NCBI GenBank assembly: GCA_012295275.1
Contig: CM022670.1
Span: forward strand, 21,998,921 to 22,062,920
Source: Chrysomallon squamiferum
Taxonomy: Eukaryota > Mollusca > Gastropoda > Neomphalida > Peltospiridae
Reading direction: 5' to 3'
DNA: 64,000 nucleotides
The first letter of the stretch is position 1. Each line of letters starts with the position of its first letter. Below are positions 49,593 to 62,296 of the stretch, piece after piece. The notes under the pieces are model-generated. The model ran no database searches. It saw only the letters and a list, made by a program, of their open reading frames with translations, and had not been told where the DNA came from. Both the position numbers and the translations under genes were made by a program.

Positions 49593-52569
49593 AAACAAAC
49601 AGAATTGATGGTTTCTAGTTATATTATAAGCAAAGTCTAATATTTGAAATATTTTTTTTGATATTTATTTTTCTTTAAATTAAAAACAAAGATTATTATA
49701 GTTTATTAATAATGTTAGACACTTACATTTTAATTACAATAAACTAAAGCAGAATATTCAAAATGACTAGCTCTGGCCAGACATTTTTGATTATAAAATT
49801 CAGACAAAAATACTTCAGGACCTTTATTTGTTAATCATCTGATGAAGATTTTATGATCAAGAAGAAAAATCAATTGTCTAAGCTCAAGATTTTACAATAT
49901 TTGTGGCCGTATTTTTTTTTTCTTTTTGCTAAACTAGAAAAACAACAAACAAAAAGCTGATTAGACATTCTGCTGAGACAAAGTGTAGAAAAAAAAAACA
50001 TTTCATAGAAGGTCAGAAAACTTAATACTTTTTATGACATCTTAATGTAATAAAATTATTTTATCTATCAATCATATCGGATGTTTTTGTCTGAGCTGAC
50101 ATGCCTTTTGTAAATCTTTGGTTGACAGACAAAAATAAGAAAAAAAACCTACAGAGACTGAACAAAGAAATTCCCCTGCTTTCCTTACCCCGATTGCTTT
50201 TTCTCAACTCATTTTGTCGAAAACAAAACGCGTACATTTGTTACGAGACATTAAACCTTCTAATGTAAACAATCGACATTTTGAATATTTTTGTATAATA
50301 AGGAATTTTACTGGAAGCATGACAAGTAAAAAAAAAAAAAAAAAAAATATATAAAGAACGTACTACAACAAAACATTCAGTGTGATATTGAATTACTAAA
50401 GTTTGTACTAGCCAACACTCATCTCCCTGTCTGATGTTCAGCCACCCTTCTCCCTGTCTTCATGCTTAATTACTTGCCAATAAAGCTTATTGGTTATTTA
50501 ATTAACATGGCATTATGTTCACACAGAAGAGAATAAAAATAAAAATTCGGGGCTGTGACTGTTTCATTGTTGTATTCGGCAGAACTGAGTGCCGCGGTGG
50601 TCCCCAAGCTAGACTCTGTTTAAAAAGAAGGTGCTGGAATAGTACAGCTTACCTTTGTTTAATATTTGTCTGTACCTTTTTACACCAGACAAAGAACCTG
50701 TTACAAAAGAAAAGAGGAGAAAAATAGTGCAAGAAATATATATATATAATATAGAAGTTTAAATGGGGTTTTATTTAATGTTTACAAATACAAATGATAT
50801 TTTTGCTTATCTGAAATGTTTCTGATCTTCAAGAGGTGGTTCAGATTAATGACAGGGTGATATACAGAATGTGTGATAGCTCACACAGATCCAATTACAC
50901 TGGAAGTTTTATAGAAAGTCATTAATGTCCAACCATGACATCTGTTTTATTTAATCACCATTTTGTTGTATTTACCTTTGATTTGACATTTATGTTTATC
51001 ATTAGTATTTGTAAAATGTAGTTATATTGGAAACTTTAGTGTCTATGTCTATCCACATACACGTATACACATGTACACACATACCTACACACATATAGAC
51101 ATATATCATTTCCGTTGAAACATTTGTTCATAGTTTATGGAATTTACAGATTTTCCAGTAGTTTGGGTTCAAACATACAAAGGAAATGTTTACAAATACA
51201 AATTATATTATTGCTTTTGCAAAATATTTCTGATCCATGAGAGTTAGTTCAGAATGTGTGACAGAAACACAGATACAATTACTCTAGAGGTTTTATAGAA
51301 AATCGTTAGTGTCTACCCTGACGTCTGTTTTATATTTATCACCGGTTTTGTGAAATTGTAATTACTTTGGAAACTTTAGTATCTTTATCTGTCCACACTT
51401 ACACACACAAAAACATGTCGTACATACATATACACATATATTTACAGTTTTCCTGTCTTCAGGGTTTAAATGTATAAACCAAATGGAGTTAAAAAAAATA
51501 TAAAAAAGGTTGACAGAATTTTGCAGTTTTTATTAAAGTTTTGATTTAGGCTGTTTCAACAGTATTGCTTTATAATAATTATCTATTAAAGTTTGAATAT
51601 TCTGTAGAACTGTCTTTATCTTGATTTTAAAATATATTTATTTTTAGATTTATAAATAATTCACTACTTTGCTATTTGTTTAAATTACAATATATAAAAT
51701 GGAAATGTAACTAACATGTATGTGTGTGTATGTGTAGGTGTTTATATATATATATCTATTGTTTGTTTGCTTGTTTAAGTTCCACAAAGAATGGATACGT
51801 ATAAACACTATATTTAACAGTGACTGTTGGCAAAGTGCATACCAAACAACATGCAACCACCCATCCATTTCTAAACAGCACACCGTCTTCTTTATCTCCC
51901 TTGATTAAACTAATGCTATGTTAATATTTGTCTTCTTCTGCTGGTCAGTACGTTAACGTGGCAGTTAGAACAGTTCTGGTCAGCTCAAGGTCCAGTTCAT
52001 TCAGTGTCCACTGTCCTAGTTACAAAACACCAATCTTCACATCACATGGGTGACTGGTGACACACCAAACTTTGTGTCTAAACTATTTGATTAGAAGTTT
52101 TTCATTATCCACCTCATGTCACTTGTCTGTTTCAGTGTGCCATAACAAATGATGGTGATATATTTAACAAGTGCTGATACAACAGTTTACAACAGTTTAG
52201 ACTGCTGCTTTTGAAAATGGTTTATTTGTTGTATTCCCGAATGTTTATTCCTTTACATACTGGTACGTATTTGTCTGTTTGACAGTGACAAGATTCATCC
52301 CCCCTCTCATTGCCCCTATAAGTCTATGATTTTAACCTTGGCCAGGGATGCTCAGTATGAATGTATGTGTGTGTGTGAGTATTGTCTGTGTTTATGTATA
52401 TTTGCTTTCCAAGGTACGGAAAGGTACATATGAAAGTTCCTTTGCTGCTGATCAAAAATAAATTGAATGAATTTTATCTCTTACAGTGTTCTTAAGCACA
52501 TGTCTACTACTTCTGTTTCTTACAAAAATATACTTTTATTTATATATCCAATGTTTTTTTCTTTTCCTA

Positions 52570-52617
<48 letters not shown>

Positions 52618-55600
52618 TTTATTTTATTATTTTTTTTTTTTTTTTATATATATATATACTAGTAATGTATACAGACATTATCTGAAAATTCTGATAATAT
52701 AGAGACATAAAAATAATTTTTATTTTTTTAAAATGTTAAAGATAACGAAATATTTTTTATCTTATCACAAACAACTGTTTTGTGGATTGATGAAAAGTTT
52801 CCAATTTTTTTTCATTTCTGACAAAATGTTTACTTCTGATGCTAAACCACTAATGTATACAACAGGTTCAGAAAGAGTAAATAACAAAATAACATTACTT
52901 AGCAGTTAATGAATGCTTCAAGTTTCATTTTATATTATTAACAGGAGATTTTAATTAACATTTTTTTTTATAAATAAGTATTATTATTTGTATAACATGC
53001 TTGCCAAATATCTTAGAAAATAAAAAAGTATTTGGGAAAACATTTCTCTAATAATGAGGCTGCAAGGAAAATCAACATGAACACACCTTTATTAAACTGT
53101 TTTATACATTAAAAAAATTAATTATATATATATATATAAACTAGTTTTTAAAATTTGTTTTATCAGGTTTCTGTAAACTCAATAATCATGTTAACATAAA
53201 AAAAAAAAAATGTACAAATAAATAAAAAATTACAGAGAACCACAACAAAAAGTTTATAATTATGACAGAAAATGGTTTACAAAGTGATTATAAAATTAAA
53301 TTTGACAATAAAAATGAAAATAGTAAAAATGAAACTGTACACATTTTATGTTATTTATTTATAATTTAACTCCACATCATTTATTTCTGTTATTTTATAA
53401 ATTTCTTATATTTATTTATTTATTGATACGCAGATTGTTATTGCTAAAAGGCTACTGTAGCAGTTTTAACTTTGAACAAAACAGAATTTAACAGAGATTG
53501 TTTTTAAAATACCAAAGAAAATACCATCAGTATTTGGCCACCCTGCCTTACATTCATCCCCAGAGAGAAATAATGTCAGTTATGTAGGTAGACAGACAGT
53601 TTCTTTTCACCTCTGTAATTCAGGTGTATTGGTCAGGTATTTACTTCATCAGGTAAATTCTTGAACTGATGGGGAGGGGGTCATGTCTAATCAGCTGTGG
53701 GGTGACAGACAGTTGACAGTGGAACATTCAGTACACTTTATTTACAGAACATTTAACATGGAGTGAATGCAGTTATTGTTCTTTGATTCACTCTTTTAAT
53801 TTTAAGGAATTTTAAACTTACTTCATTCGTGGGAGTTCCGCGATTGACCATCGTTGTTTTTGTACTTCATTCATCTATACTTGAAAAGTATTTACATTTT
53901 TTATTAAAAAAGAAAAGAAAATATATTTAATTAACCAACTTTTGTCTTTTAAATAAAATATGCTTTGTTATCCTTTTACAGTTTTATTTTCAAAATTAAA
54001 ATAATTAAACCTGAAATTATGCAACAAATATTCTTCATCATTTTGTTTAATTTTTTTTTTTTATTTTTTTTTTTTTTGAATTGAATAATTTAATGTTGGG
54101 AACTATGTTAATTACAGTCACTTACAAGAAATATTTTATATCATAATTTGTTTTTCTTAGGTAACAAATACAGAATTTAGTTTATTTAATGCAGATGTTG
54201 TGCAAGAAATGCTCTGTATTTTTTTTTTGTTTCATCTATAACAGATACAAAGTTAAATTTATTTAATATAGATGTCAGAATTTACAGAAACCATCTTTAT
54301 TATTTTTTATTTTAGAGATAACTAAATTTAATTAAGTTAATAAACATTAGTAACTCTCATAACTTAATGAATTTAGGGCATGTCTGAAAACAGAATTAAT
54401 GGCAGTCAAAAAGTGCCTGTTTACACTGTTAGATAGATGTTAATTAAAAAAGCAAACATGGTGTGGTAGATTCTGGTCACACTTTCCATTCTGAAAGGTT
54501 TTCTTTCTCAGTGAGGCACAGAAAGTCTGTCAACTTATTCACCATCAGGTTAAAAAGAGGAAGTCAGAAAGCTAATTGTTCTTGTTCAAATTCTTTACAA
54601 GCAGCAAGCGGGTTTCAGACATTTAATAAAAGAAAATAAGTAATTTATGGGACATGATTGGTGAAGACTGTCAAGTATATCTGACATGAAAGCTGGATTA
54701 ATTGAAAATTGTTAGGTGTACAGTTTGACTGAGTGAAAACTGACATGATTTAGATCTTCGTGTCATTTTGATAAATTGAAATCCACAGTAATTGAATGAA
54801 AAATGTGTGTTTTGATTTTGTTAATGTTTGAGAGTTTGTAGAGTTAAAATAATATGTTTAAAATATTTCCCAAACTAAATACCTATGCAATAAAAATGTT
54901 GAATACTTGTGTAATATTATTAAACTTATATCAATGAACTGTCAGGAGTGTTACTGGTTTATTTTTAAATATTTGTTACTTTTGGTTTTCATTGTCTTCA
55001 AAAGATGCTTCTGTGTCAGTTTTATAATTAATTAACTTATGTATTGAACTGTACCTTGATATTTTTATTATGACCATCTTCCTGTATAGTAAGTACTGAA
55101 TTAAAACAAACTAAGAATTATTTATGTTTTTATTTTAAGACTTTAAAAAAAATTCATTATTAATGTTTTTTAAGATTTAAAAGAAAATTATTATTAATGA
55201 TTTTATTTGAAGATTTAAAAAAGAATTTTGTTAATTATTTCATTTTAAGATATAAAAAGTGATTTATTGTTAATTTCTTCATTTTAAGATTTGAAGAAAG
55301 AGTTTTATTTTTTTATTTTTTAAAGATTTTTAAAAAATCCATTCTTGTTTTCATTTTAAGATTTAAACAGAAAATTAATAATAAATAAAGAAATGTTTTA
55401 AGATAATTACCAAAAAGTTTTTTTTTATATAAGTTTATATTTTTAGATTTTAATAATTGTTATTTTTTAATTATAAGATTTTTTTAAAAGTTTAATTTTT
55501 ATTAACATTTTTATTTTAAAATTTAAAACAAAACATTAACTTTTTTATTTTAAGATATAAAAAAAAAAAAAAAAAATCTTTAAAAAAAAAAAAAAGTTTT

Positions 55601-58600
55601 ATCTGTAAGGTAATGGAACACTTAGATGCTAGTATTGTCTTTCAGGTGGGAACGTTCTGGCGAACCAGCCATTCCACTTGAACTGGGCATGGATCTCACT
55701 GGAAAGTGATAAGATTTTCTGCAATGAAACAACAGAAAAACTCAAAGTTATTCTGAGAAGGCGAGGGTACCTAGGCGAAACATCATTTGTCAGTAAGTTG
55801 ATTTTGTCAGTTTTAAATTACACTTATCTACATCTGACAATGGCAGAGACAAATATAGAATTCTCAAATAGCATGAATGAACGAGATTCACTGAAAATAA
55901 AGAAAATAAATTGTTTTAAAATCCTGTGCCATTGATATCCGTTCAGCATAATTATATTATTTTTATTATTAGTTGGGAATATATTATTACAAGATTAGTA
56001 ATAAATGAAAGTAATTTGATATTTAAATAATATAAGATAATGAAAATAGTATTTTTCTTAAAATATATAAAGTTAGCACTAAATTAAAAACAGGATGAAA
56101 ATTAAAATCAGAAATAATGAAATAATGAATTGAAAGAAATTGTTTGCTGAATTTTATCCCCAATTAGAAATTGTGATCCACCTGTTCTTTATAACAGTTA
56201 AAAATAGTGATACATCTTTTTGCTTCTTTTTTTTTAACTGTTAAAAATGGTGATTAACCTGTTTATTTTAACAATTAAGAATAGTGATCCATCTCTTTCT
56301 GTGTAACAGAAACTTACTGTTAGCTATGCCATAAAAATCTGTGATTCTGTGTACATTTTCACTGTAAGTTAATAATAAATAAATAAATAAATAATTAAAT
56401 AAATAAAATTAATTCAAAATTCAGTATGATTATTTTTTTTTATTATTATTTTTATTATTATTATTTTAAATTAAAATTAATTCAAAATTCAATTATTATA
56501 TTTTTTATTATTATTTTATTATCATTAATTTTTTATAATAAATAAATATATAAATAAACAAAATAAATTCAAACTACAGTTATGATTATTTTATTTTATT
56601 ATTATTTTTTAATTATTATTCGTTATTATCATTTTTTTAATAACAACATCTTTGAAATATGATGTAAGAAAAACATTTTTAATATTTTGCTTTAACTCTT
56701 TATTGCTGTTGTTTCATTGTATATTCCATTGTTTCTTACTTAATAAATATTTTATTAAAAATTAGCATAGAGAGAGGTTTTTTCAACGCTGTGGGGTAAA
56801 TCCAGTTTAAAGTAATAAAATTTGGAGTGGAAAAGGTTAATGTACCCAAAACTGACCATATGTTACAAAGTCAAATTTTCTTTTGATCTGAGTATGGGAT
56901 TTCTCTCCCTTTTGTAAATCTTCAGTTATGTTCAGTGTCACTGTTGAATGCATGGATAACTGATAACTAAATTGTAGGAAGAAAAAAGAAGTTATAGAAA
57001 TATTCTTGCTCATCCTTATTTTATAACACAGGTTTTTTTTGTTGTTTTTATCATCTTAGAGAAAAATAAAATTATCTTTGATAAATGGAAATCCACTATA
57101 ATGTAATGAAAAATGTAAATGTTTAATTTTGTTTTTACTGTTATTTGAGAGTTTACAGAGTAAAGACAATAGCTTTACAATTCCCTGAACTGATATTTCT
57201 GCAATAAAACATAAAGTATCCATTGAATATTGTAAACTTATCTGAACTTTGGATCATTTATTACTTTCGGTTTTATGATTCACTTGAAACTTGTGATAGA
57301 AAACAAAGAATGTAAAAGCACTTGATGAAAGAAAATGAGATAGTGTTGAAGAGATTACTTGTGAGTTGAGATGTAAAACTTGTGTGTTTCAGCTATTACT
57401 GCAGTGAATGGAACAGCCAAGGTTGGAGAAGATGTTTCAAAGAGGTATGCCCACCAGGTTCAGTTCAATCCAGGTAAACAATTTAGACATTTAAATAGTG
57501 CAGAAGTCATTGTTCCATCATTATTGTAGTATATTTAATACATTTCACAAGACAAGCTGAACATTATTTATTTATTTATTTGTTTGTTTGTTTGTTTGTT
57601 AGTTTAAATATTTATTTATTTGATATAATTTATATAATTATTATTATTATTATTTATTTGTTATTATTTTTATTTTATTATTATTATTATTATTATTATT
57701 TTATTATTTTTTTTTTTATTATTAATTGATTATTTATTTTGTTTTTTTACTATTTTATTTATTTTTTTTTTTATTCTTCTTCTTATTCTTATGATTATGA
57801 TTATGATTATTATTACCATTATTGCTGAGCCATCTGACAATACATTATTCCTGTTTCATTTTACAGTTTATTCCTATATTTTACATTCTATATAAAAAAA
57901 AAAATGTATGAAGGTTTTTGTAAACATTTATTTTAGATTTATTATATGATTCATTTGATCTTTTTAGGGTAGTTTTTATACTTATATTGAGGCTTTGAAT
58001 TTAAATTAAATTGTTAATCTTGAAGGTGAGACAGAGAAAACCTGGACAATTGGGATTTTGGACGATTCTAAATATGAGGAAAGTGAAACGTTTCAGTTGA
58101 CGCTGACTGAACCAGTGAGGGGAGTGTTGGAGTACCCAGAAATCGCCTCAGTCATCATCACTGATGCTGAAGATGGTAAAACTGATAATGTAGTCATGAA
58201 TGTGAAATTACTACTGTTACTATATAAAAACTAAGTGTGGCAAGTGGTATTGATTAGAGATCTTGGGAAATTTATTCTTTTTTGTTGTTGTTGTTTACAG
58301 CTCCTTATAGTTACTGTAAAATATAATAAAGACATTTAATTTCATTAAACTGAGTTTAAATTCTCTTTACAATTTTATTTTATTTCTGCCAAAGCTGTTT
58401 AATCTTCTTTTTGTAATTTATTAATTTATTTCTTAATTTGCACTTAATATTTGTGTGACTTAGTTACTTTAGATAATTAAATTTATAGAGAATCTAATTT
58501 AGTGATTTTGTAAAATCTGGATGATAGGGTACTCCTTGCTACACTGTAAGAAAACAGGGTAATGTTAATAGCTATATATTAAAAATATTCAAACACTTAT

Positions 58601-61166
58601 TAATTAAACTGCATAATTCATCATACTTCTATTCAACTTAAAGTCCCAAACTTAAAAATTATCTGAAATGGGACACAGAAAAATAAAAGGTTAAGAACCA
58701 GTGACTTTATTTCTGTATATTTTTAAAACTGCATTTAGACTGTTTGCTATCTCTGTTACAGAATCCACAGTATTCATACCGGAAAAGGAGTACCGAGTGG
58801 GAGAAGATATCGGAGAAATCCTCATTCCTGTGAAGAGAACCGGAGACTTGTCTGATGAGTTCATGGTCATATGTTCCACCTTCCAGAGTATGTCACCCCT
58901 GTATTCACATAACACAGCACCTCTGTGTTAGAAACTAACACAGAACAAAGATATAATTAAATTTGATGTTGGTGGGAAGCATAACATATTTTACAATCAT
59001 AGACAGTATGTGATCTGGTAGTCATGTGATTCATTTAATATAATAATATTATTTATCTGCCGTTAATACTAACTTAAGAGAAAAATTAATTTCTTAAATC
59101 ATTTTTGATATCTGAAAACACATGACAGTTCTTCACAAATGTTTTCAACAAGTAAATCTTAGTTAAATTTAAAGTTTATATGGTCAGAAGTTTTTTCTCT
59201 ATGTGTGTGTATGTGTGTGTTTGTGTTGTAATGTATGTATGTATGTATGTATGCTTGATAGTTGCATGATGGCAGTTTCACAACAAATTTGTCATATAAA
59301 TTTGTCTATGATCTCTGACACAGAGAGATATTTTTTTGATGAGTATATCACAATAATTATGAAGTAATGACTAAGTTAATATTTAATAATGATATTTGTA
59401 TTTAATATTATATATAAATGACAATTTGCTGTTGATATATATCATTAAAGTTGGATATAAATAATAATTTTCAAATGAGATATATTTAGTATTATATAAA
59501 AACAGTTCACTGATCACACACTGATTGTATTTGCTGTGTTTATCATTACAGACACAGCAACAGGGACTCATCCGTCAACAGTGACGTCATTCTCCGACTA
59601 CATCACTCGATCGGAGGACCACCGCAGCGTCATCCGCTTTGACAAGGGAGAAGATGAGAAACACTGTCGCGTGATGATCATTGATGATTCTCTGTACGAG
59701 GATGAGGAGATCTTCGGCGTGCAGCTCACCGAGCCAATGGGGGGACAGATTGGAAAGTTTAACATTTCCATGGTAGTCATAGAGCCAGACAGCAATGATG
59801 GTAAAACCAAAAATAATTTAAAATAATAATAAAACTATAGAAATATCTGTTATTTTATTGTTTTTACTGTTCATATATTCTCTGTATTCATACACTTGTA
59901 TTCATATATTTCTTTATTTATTAATTATTATTGTTATTGTTCTTTGTTTATTTATTAACTTGTTTATTCATTTATTTATTTATTTATTTGTTCGTTTCTT
60001 TGTTTCTTATTTCTTTATTTAATTATTTCTTTATTTCTTTATTATTTTTTTCCTTTTTCGGCTTTATTTTAAGATTTTCAGTAATTTAAAAAAGTGATGT
60101 GTGATTAATTTCAGAGCCTGCATTTTACTTTGGAGAGTCTGCGTACCATGTTGACGAAAGTGATGGTTTTGTCGAGGTGAAGGTGTGGAGGACTGGAACT
60201 GACCTCAGCAAGGCCTCCAGTGTCACTGTGCGGTCCAGAAGGACCAATCCTAAATCAGCAGACGGTAAACTCTCTATACTACACAAATTAACTCTAACTG
60301 GCTTTGTTGTAGCAGAAATAAACATTCATCTGTTATTGTGTCGTTATTTAATTCTTTTATTGCTTATAAATTTAGTTTTTAATCTAATTAGGAAGCCAAA
60401 TTTTTTTTTTTTTTTTTTTTAATAACTATATATACTTTTTTTGGATTGTTCAGCTCACTAAGATGACTCTAAATCATTACATAACCAAAAAGTGATGGAT
60501 GGTGATTTCTTTGACTCTACAAATGATAAAATTTGCTTTTGAAGTTTGGTCTTGTAATGGTGGATTTTTTTAATTCTAAAAGCAAAAGTGAAAGAGAAAA
60601 CAAAATCAAGATGACATTATATTTTGTGTGATTTATTTAAAATTACATTAAAGTTAAATAAAACAAATCATAAAAGTGTTTGTGTTAAATAATCCATCAC
60701 CTGACTTGTGTGTGATTTTCATTTAACTTGGTATCTGAATACTATAGAAATGATTTCTGTTTTCACTGTTTTTGTCATTAGAGTTATCTTTCATTCTTAG
60801 ATACACAGTAAAAGGGTATATATTGTTTAATTTTATATTTTAATAATAATTTTAAGAGATGGATATATAACACAGATAGATAGATTTAGATTATGTAATT
60901 GTTTCATTGAAATACTGAAGGTATTTTTTTATAACGTATTTTTATTCTGACTTCAGCTGGACTTGACTACATTGCTGTGAACAAGATTCTTGACTTTGCG
61001 CCTGGCGTCACCATGCAGACTGTGCGCATCACGATCCTGGATGACCTGGGACGGCCGAGGGTCGAAGGTTTAGAGACGTTTCAGGTTGTCTTACGAATGC
61101 CGATGTCTGCCGTGCTGGGTGAACCAAGCTCTGCCGTGATCACCATCAACGACACAGTGTCCGATG
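29017..61166 (+). CDS. FREM2: FREM2-type extracellular matrix protein (3' end beyond window)
   Basis: Nine exons: 29017-34009, 46820-46909, 55646-55792, 57393-57473, 58026-58175, 58762-58887, 59552-59800, 60115-60264, 60957-61166. They give about 2065 in-frame residues with every intron in phase 1. Domain order: signal peptide, N-terminal region, twelve CSPG repeats, the FREM/FRAS linker ([11 protein letters not shown]), then three Calx-beta domains; more are expected to the right. FRAS1 is excluded by the absence of VWC and furin-like repeats. FREM1 has a single Calx-beta domain. The giant first exon is also a FREM2 trait. In vertebrates these proteins anchor epithelium to basement membrane. 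The in-frame ATG at 29065 ([13 protein letters not shown]) puts the hydrophobic leader at the N-terminus and may be the true start; 29017 adds 16 charged residues. Confidence 0.9.
34699..34860. repeat. Two copies of a 92-bp repeat
   Basis: GTATTAAATTGCTGAAA and TTGTTTCAAAGACAT recur in the same order 92 bases apart. Confidence 0.8.
36230..36595. repeat. Two diverged copies of a 185-bp segment
   Basis: Both copies contain AAGAATCAGAT-CAAG, GATGT-TATAACAG or its variant, GGCTGTCT, TTGACT and TTAACAGCACAG. The right copy retains about six CpGs where the left copy mostly has TG or CA. Confidence 0.8.
37030..37630. repeat. Four copies of a 150-bp degenerate tandem repeat
   Basis: Recurring order: GCTTTTAAATAACTTAGC, AAAATATTTAAATAATGT, then a purine run, AGGTCATA and ATTAATAAGC. 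Confidence 0.85.
38570..38730. repeat. AAT/AGT/AAC triplet array
   Basis: Interrupted AAT units with AGT and AAC variants in FREM intron 1. Confidence 0.9.
38985..39140. repeat. TG/TA/CA microsatellite
   Basis: TG units, an uninterrupted TA run at about 39044-39073, then CA-rich units. The flanks are partly complementary and could form a long imperfect hairpin. Confidence 0.9.
43703..43746. repeat. (CA)n microsatellite
   Basis: About 22 uninterrupted CA units. Confidence 0.95.
44285..44640. repeat. Degenerate tandem array, unit about 70 bp
   Basis: Five to six copies with AATCTCT, AAGTAATTTAAATAT, AAGTTTTTACATTTT and TATATCATAATCTCT in constant order. Confidence 0.85.
46820..55792 (+). CDS. 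FREM2: FREM exons 2-3: end of CSPG repeat 12 and linker
   Basis: Exon 2 (46820-46909) encodes [16 protein letters not shown] and on to FFFKISDK, completing the CSPG repeat cut at 34009. Exon 3 (55646-55792) encodes [20 protein letters not shown], the conserved FREM/FRAS linker, and the first strands of Calx-beta 1. Both are symmetric phase-1 exons. Confidence 0.88.
47440..47965. repeat. GGATCATA-type degenerate repeats with internal duplication
   Basis: Many copies of AGTAAGGATCATA-like units of about 20-30 bp. A longer block beginning GTAAGGTTCATGGATATCTG and ending CATACATACA is duplicated about 69 bp apart. Confidence 0.8.
49260..49720. repeat. Degenerate 110-120-bp tandem array
   Basis: Four to five copies with AATTAAAAACAAA, TTGATGGTTTC/TCCAGTTA, ATTATAA-CAAA and a long T run. 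The first unit also matches 47557-47640 (TCTCTGTATTAGGATATAT and onwards), so part of it is dispersed. Confidence 0.8.
50770..51420. repeat. Tandem duplication, copies about 400 bp apart
   Basis: AATGTTTACAAATACAAAT, GTTCAGAATGTGTGA (interrupted in the left copy), GTTTTATAGAAA-TC, TGACATCTGTTTTAT and TTGGAAACTTTAGT occur in the same order in both copies. Confidence 0.85.
52576..52620. repeat. (ATT)n microsatellite
   Basis: About 14 ATT units followed by T-rich sequence. Confidence 0.9.
55130..55600. repeat. Degenerate 55-60-bp tandem array before FREM exon 3
   Basis: About eight copies of TTTTATTTTAAGATTTAAAA with variable AT filler, ending some 45 bases before the acceptor at 55645. Confidence 0.8.
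57393..58175 (+). CDS. FREM2: FREM exons 4-5: Calx-beta domain 1
   Basis: Exon 4 (57393-57473) encodes [18 protein letters not shown] and HQVQFNPG. Exon 5 (58026-58175) encodes [20 protein letters not shown] and VIITDAED. This is the Calx-beta pattern, with a GxA...D.. strand and a D-D-x-x-x-E-x-x-E-x-F calcium-site strand. The first strands are in exon 3. Confidence 0.9.
57560..57835. repeat. ATT/TTTA low-complexity array
   Basis: TTTG, TTTA and ATT units fill most of the intron between exons 4 and 5. Confidence 0.9.
58762..59800 (+). CDS. FREM2: FREM exons 6-7: Calx-beta domain 2
   Basis: Exon 6 (58762-58887) encodes [20 protein letters not shown] and [14 protein letters not shown]. Exon 7 (59552-59800) encodes [40 protein letters not shown] and VIEPDSND. 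Phase-1 ends. Exon 7 is strikingly CpG-rich compared with its introns. Confidence 0.9.
60115..61166 (+). CDS. FREM2: FREM exons 8-9: Calx-beta domain 3
   Basis: Exon 8 (60115-60264) encodes [20 protein letters not shown] and [19 protein letters not shown]. Exon 9 (60957-61166) encodes [36 protein letters not shown] and ITINDTVSD. The donor after 61166 is GTGTGT, weaker than its neighbours. No later exon was identified before 64000. Confidence 0.88.
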
Positions 61167-61189
61167 GTGTGTTATAATTAACTTACCTT

Positions 61190-62296
61190 TCACTACACTC
61201 CTCTTATCTGTCTCTCTTACTGTTATCTCTACACTCTTATCTGTCTCTCTTACTCTTATCACTGTCACTCTTCTTATCTGTCTCTCTTACTCTTATCACT
61301 GTACTCCTCTTATCTGTCTCTTTTACTCTTGTCACTGTCACTCTTCTTATCTGTCTCTCTTACACTTATCACTGTCACTCTTCTTATCTGTCTCTCTTAC
61401 TCTTACCTCTACCCTCTTCTTATCTGTCTCTCTTACTCTTATCACTGTCACTCTTCTTATCTGTCTCTCTTACACTTATCACTGTCACTCTTCTTATCTG
61501 TCTCTCTTACTCTTACCTCTACCCTCATCTTATCTGTCTCTCTTACTCTTATCACTGTCACTCTTCTTATCTGTCTCTCTTACACTTACCTCTACACTCT
61601 TCTTATCTGTCTCTCTTACACATATCTCTACACTCTTCTTATCTGTCTCTTTTACACTTGTCTCTGCACTCTTCTTATCTGTCTCTTTTACTCTTGTCAC
61701 TGTCACTCTTCTTATCTGTCTCTCTTACACTTATCACTGTCACTCTTCTTATCTGTCTCTCTTACTTTTATCACTATACTCCTCTTATCTGTCTCTCTTA
61801 CACTTATCTCTACACTCTTGTCTGTCTCTCTTACACTTACCTCTACACTCTTCTTATCTGTCTCTCTTACACTTATCTCTACACTCTTCTTATCTGTCTC
61901 TCTTATACTTATCTCTACACTCTTCTTATCTGTCTCTTACTCTTATCACTGTCTCTCTTCTTATCTGTCTCTCTTACTCTTATCACTGTCTCTCTTATCT
62001 GTCTCTCTTACACTTACCTCTACACTCTTCTTATCTGTCTCTCTTACACTTATCTCTACACTCTTCTTATCTGTCTCTCTTATACTTATCTCTACACTCT
62101 TCTTATCTGTCTCTTACTCTTATCACTGTCTCTCTTCTTATCTGTCTCTCTTACTCTTATCACTGTCTCTCTTCTTATCTGTCTCTCTTACACTTATCAC
62201 TACACTCTTCTTATCTGTCTCTTACTCTTATCACTGTCACTCTTCTTATCTGTCTCTTACTCTTATCTCTGTCTCTTATCTGTCTCTTTATCTGTG
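61190..62296. repeat. 37-39-bp pyrimidine-rich minisatellite, about 29 copies
   Basis: Unit of the type CTTATCTGTCTCTCTTAC then TCTTATCACTGTCACTCTT, with variants such as ACTTATCTCTACACTCTT. It starts about 25 bases after the exon 9 donor. The long plus-strand frames (339 and 226 codons, Ser/Leu/Tyr-rich) are products of the repeat, which lacks stops in two frames. Confidence 0.95.

Larger units (their letters stand above)
46910..55645. other. FREM intron 2 (8.7 kb)
   Basis: No exon recognised. It holds repeats at 47440-47965, 49260-49720, 50770-51420 and 55130-55600, and ATT arrays at 48650-48700 and 52576-52620. A CpG-containing patch at 50540-50640 and complex patches at 51930-52350 and 53530-53760 have no coding signal. 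Confidence 0.75.
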
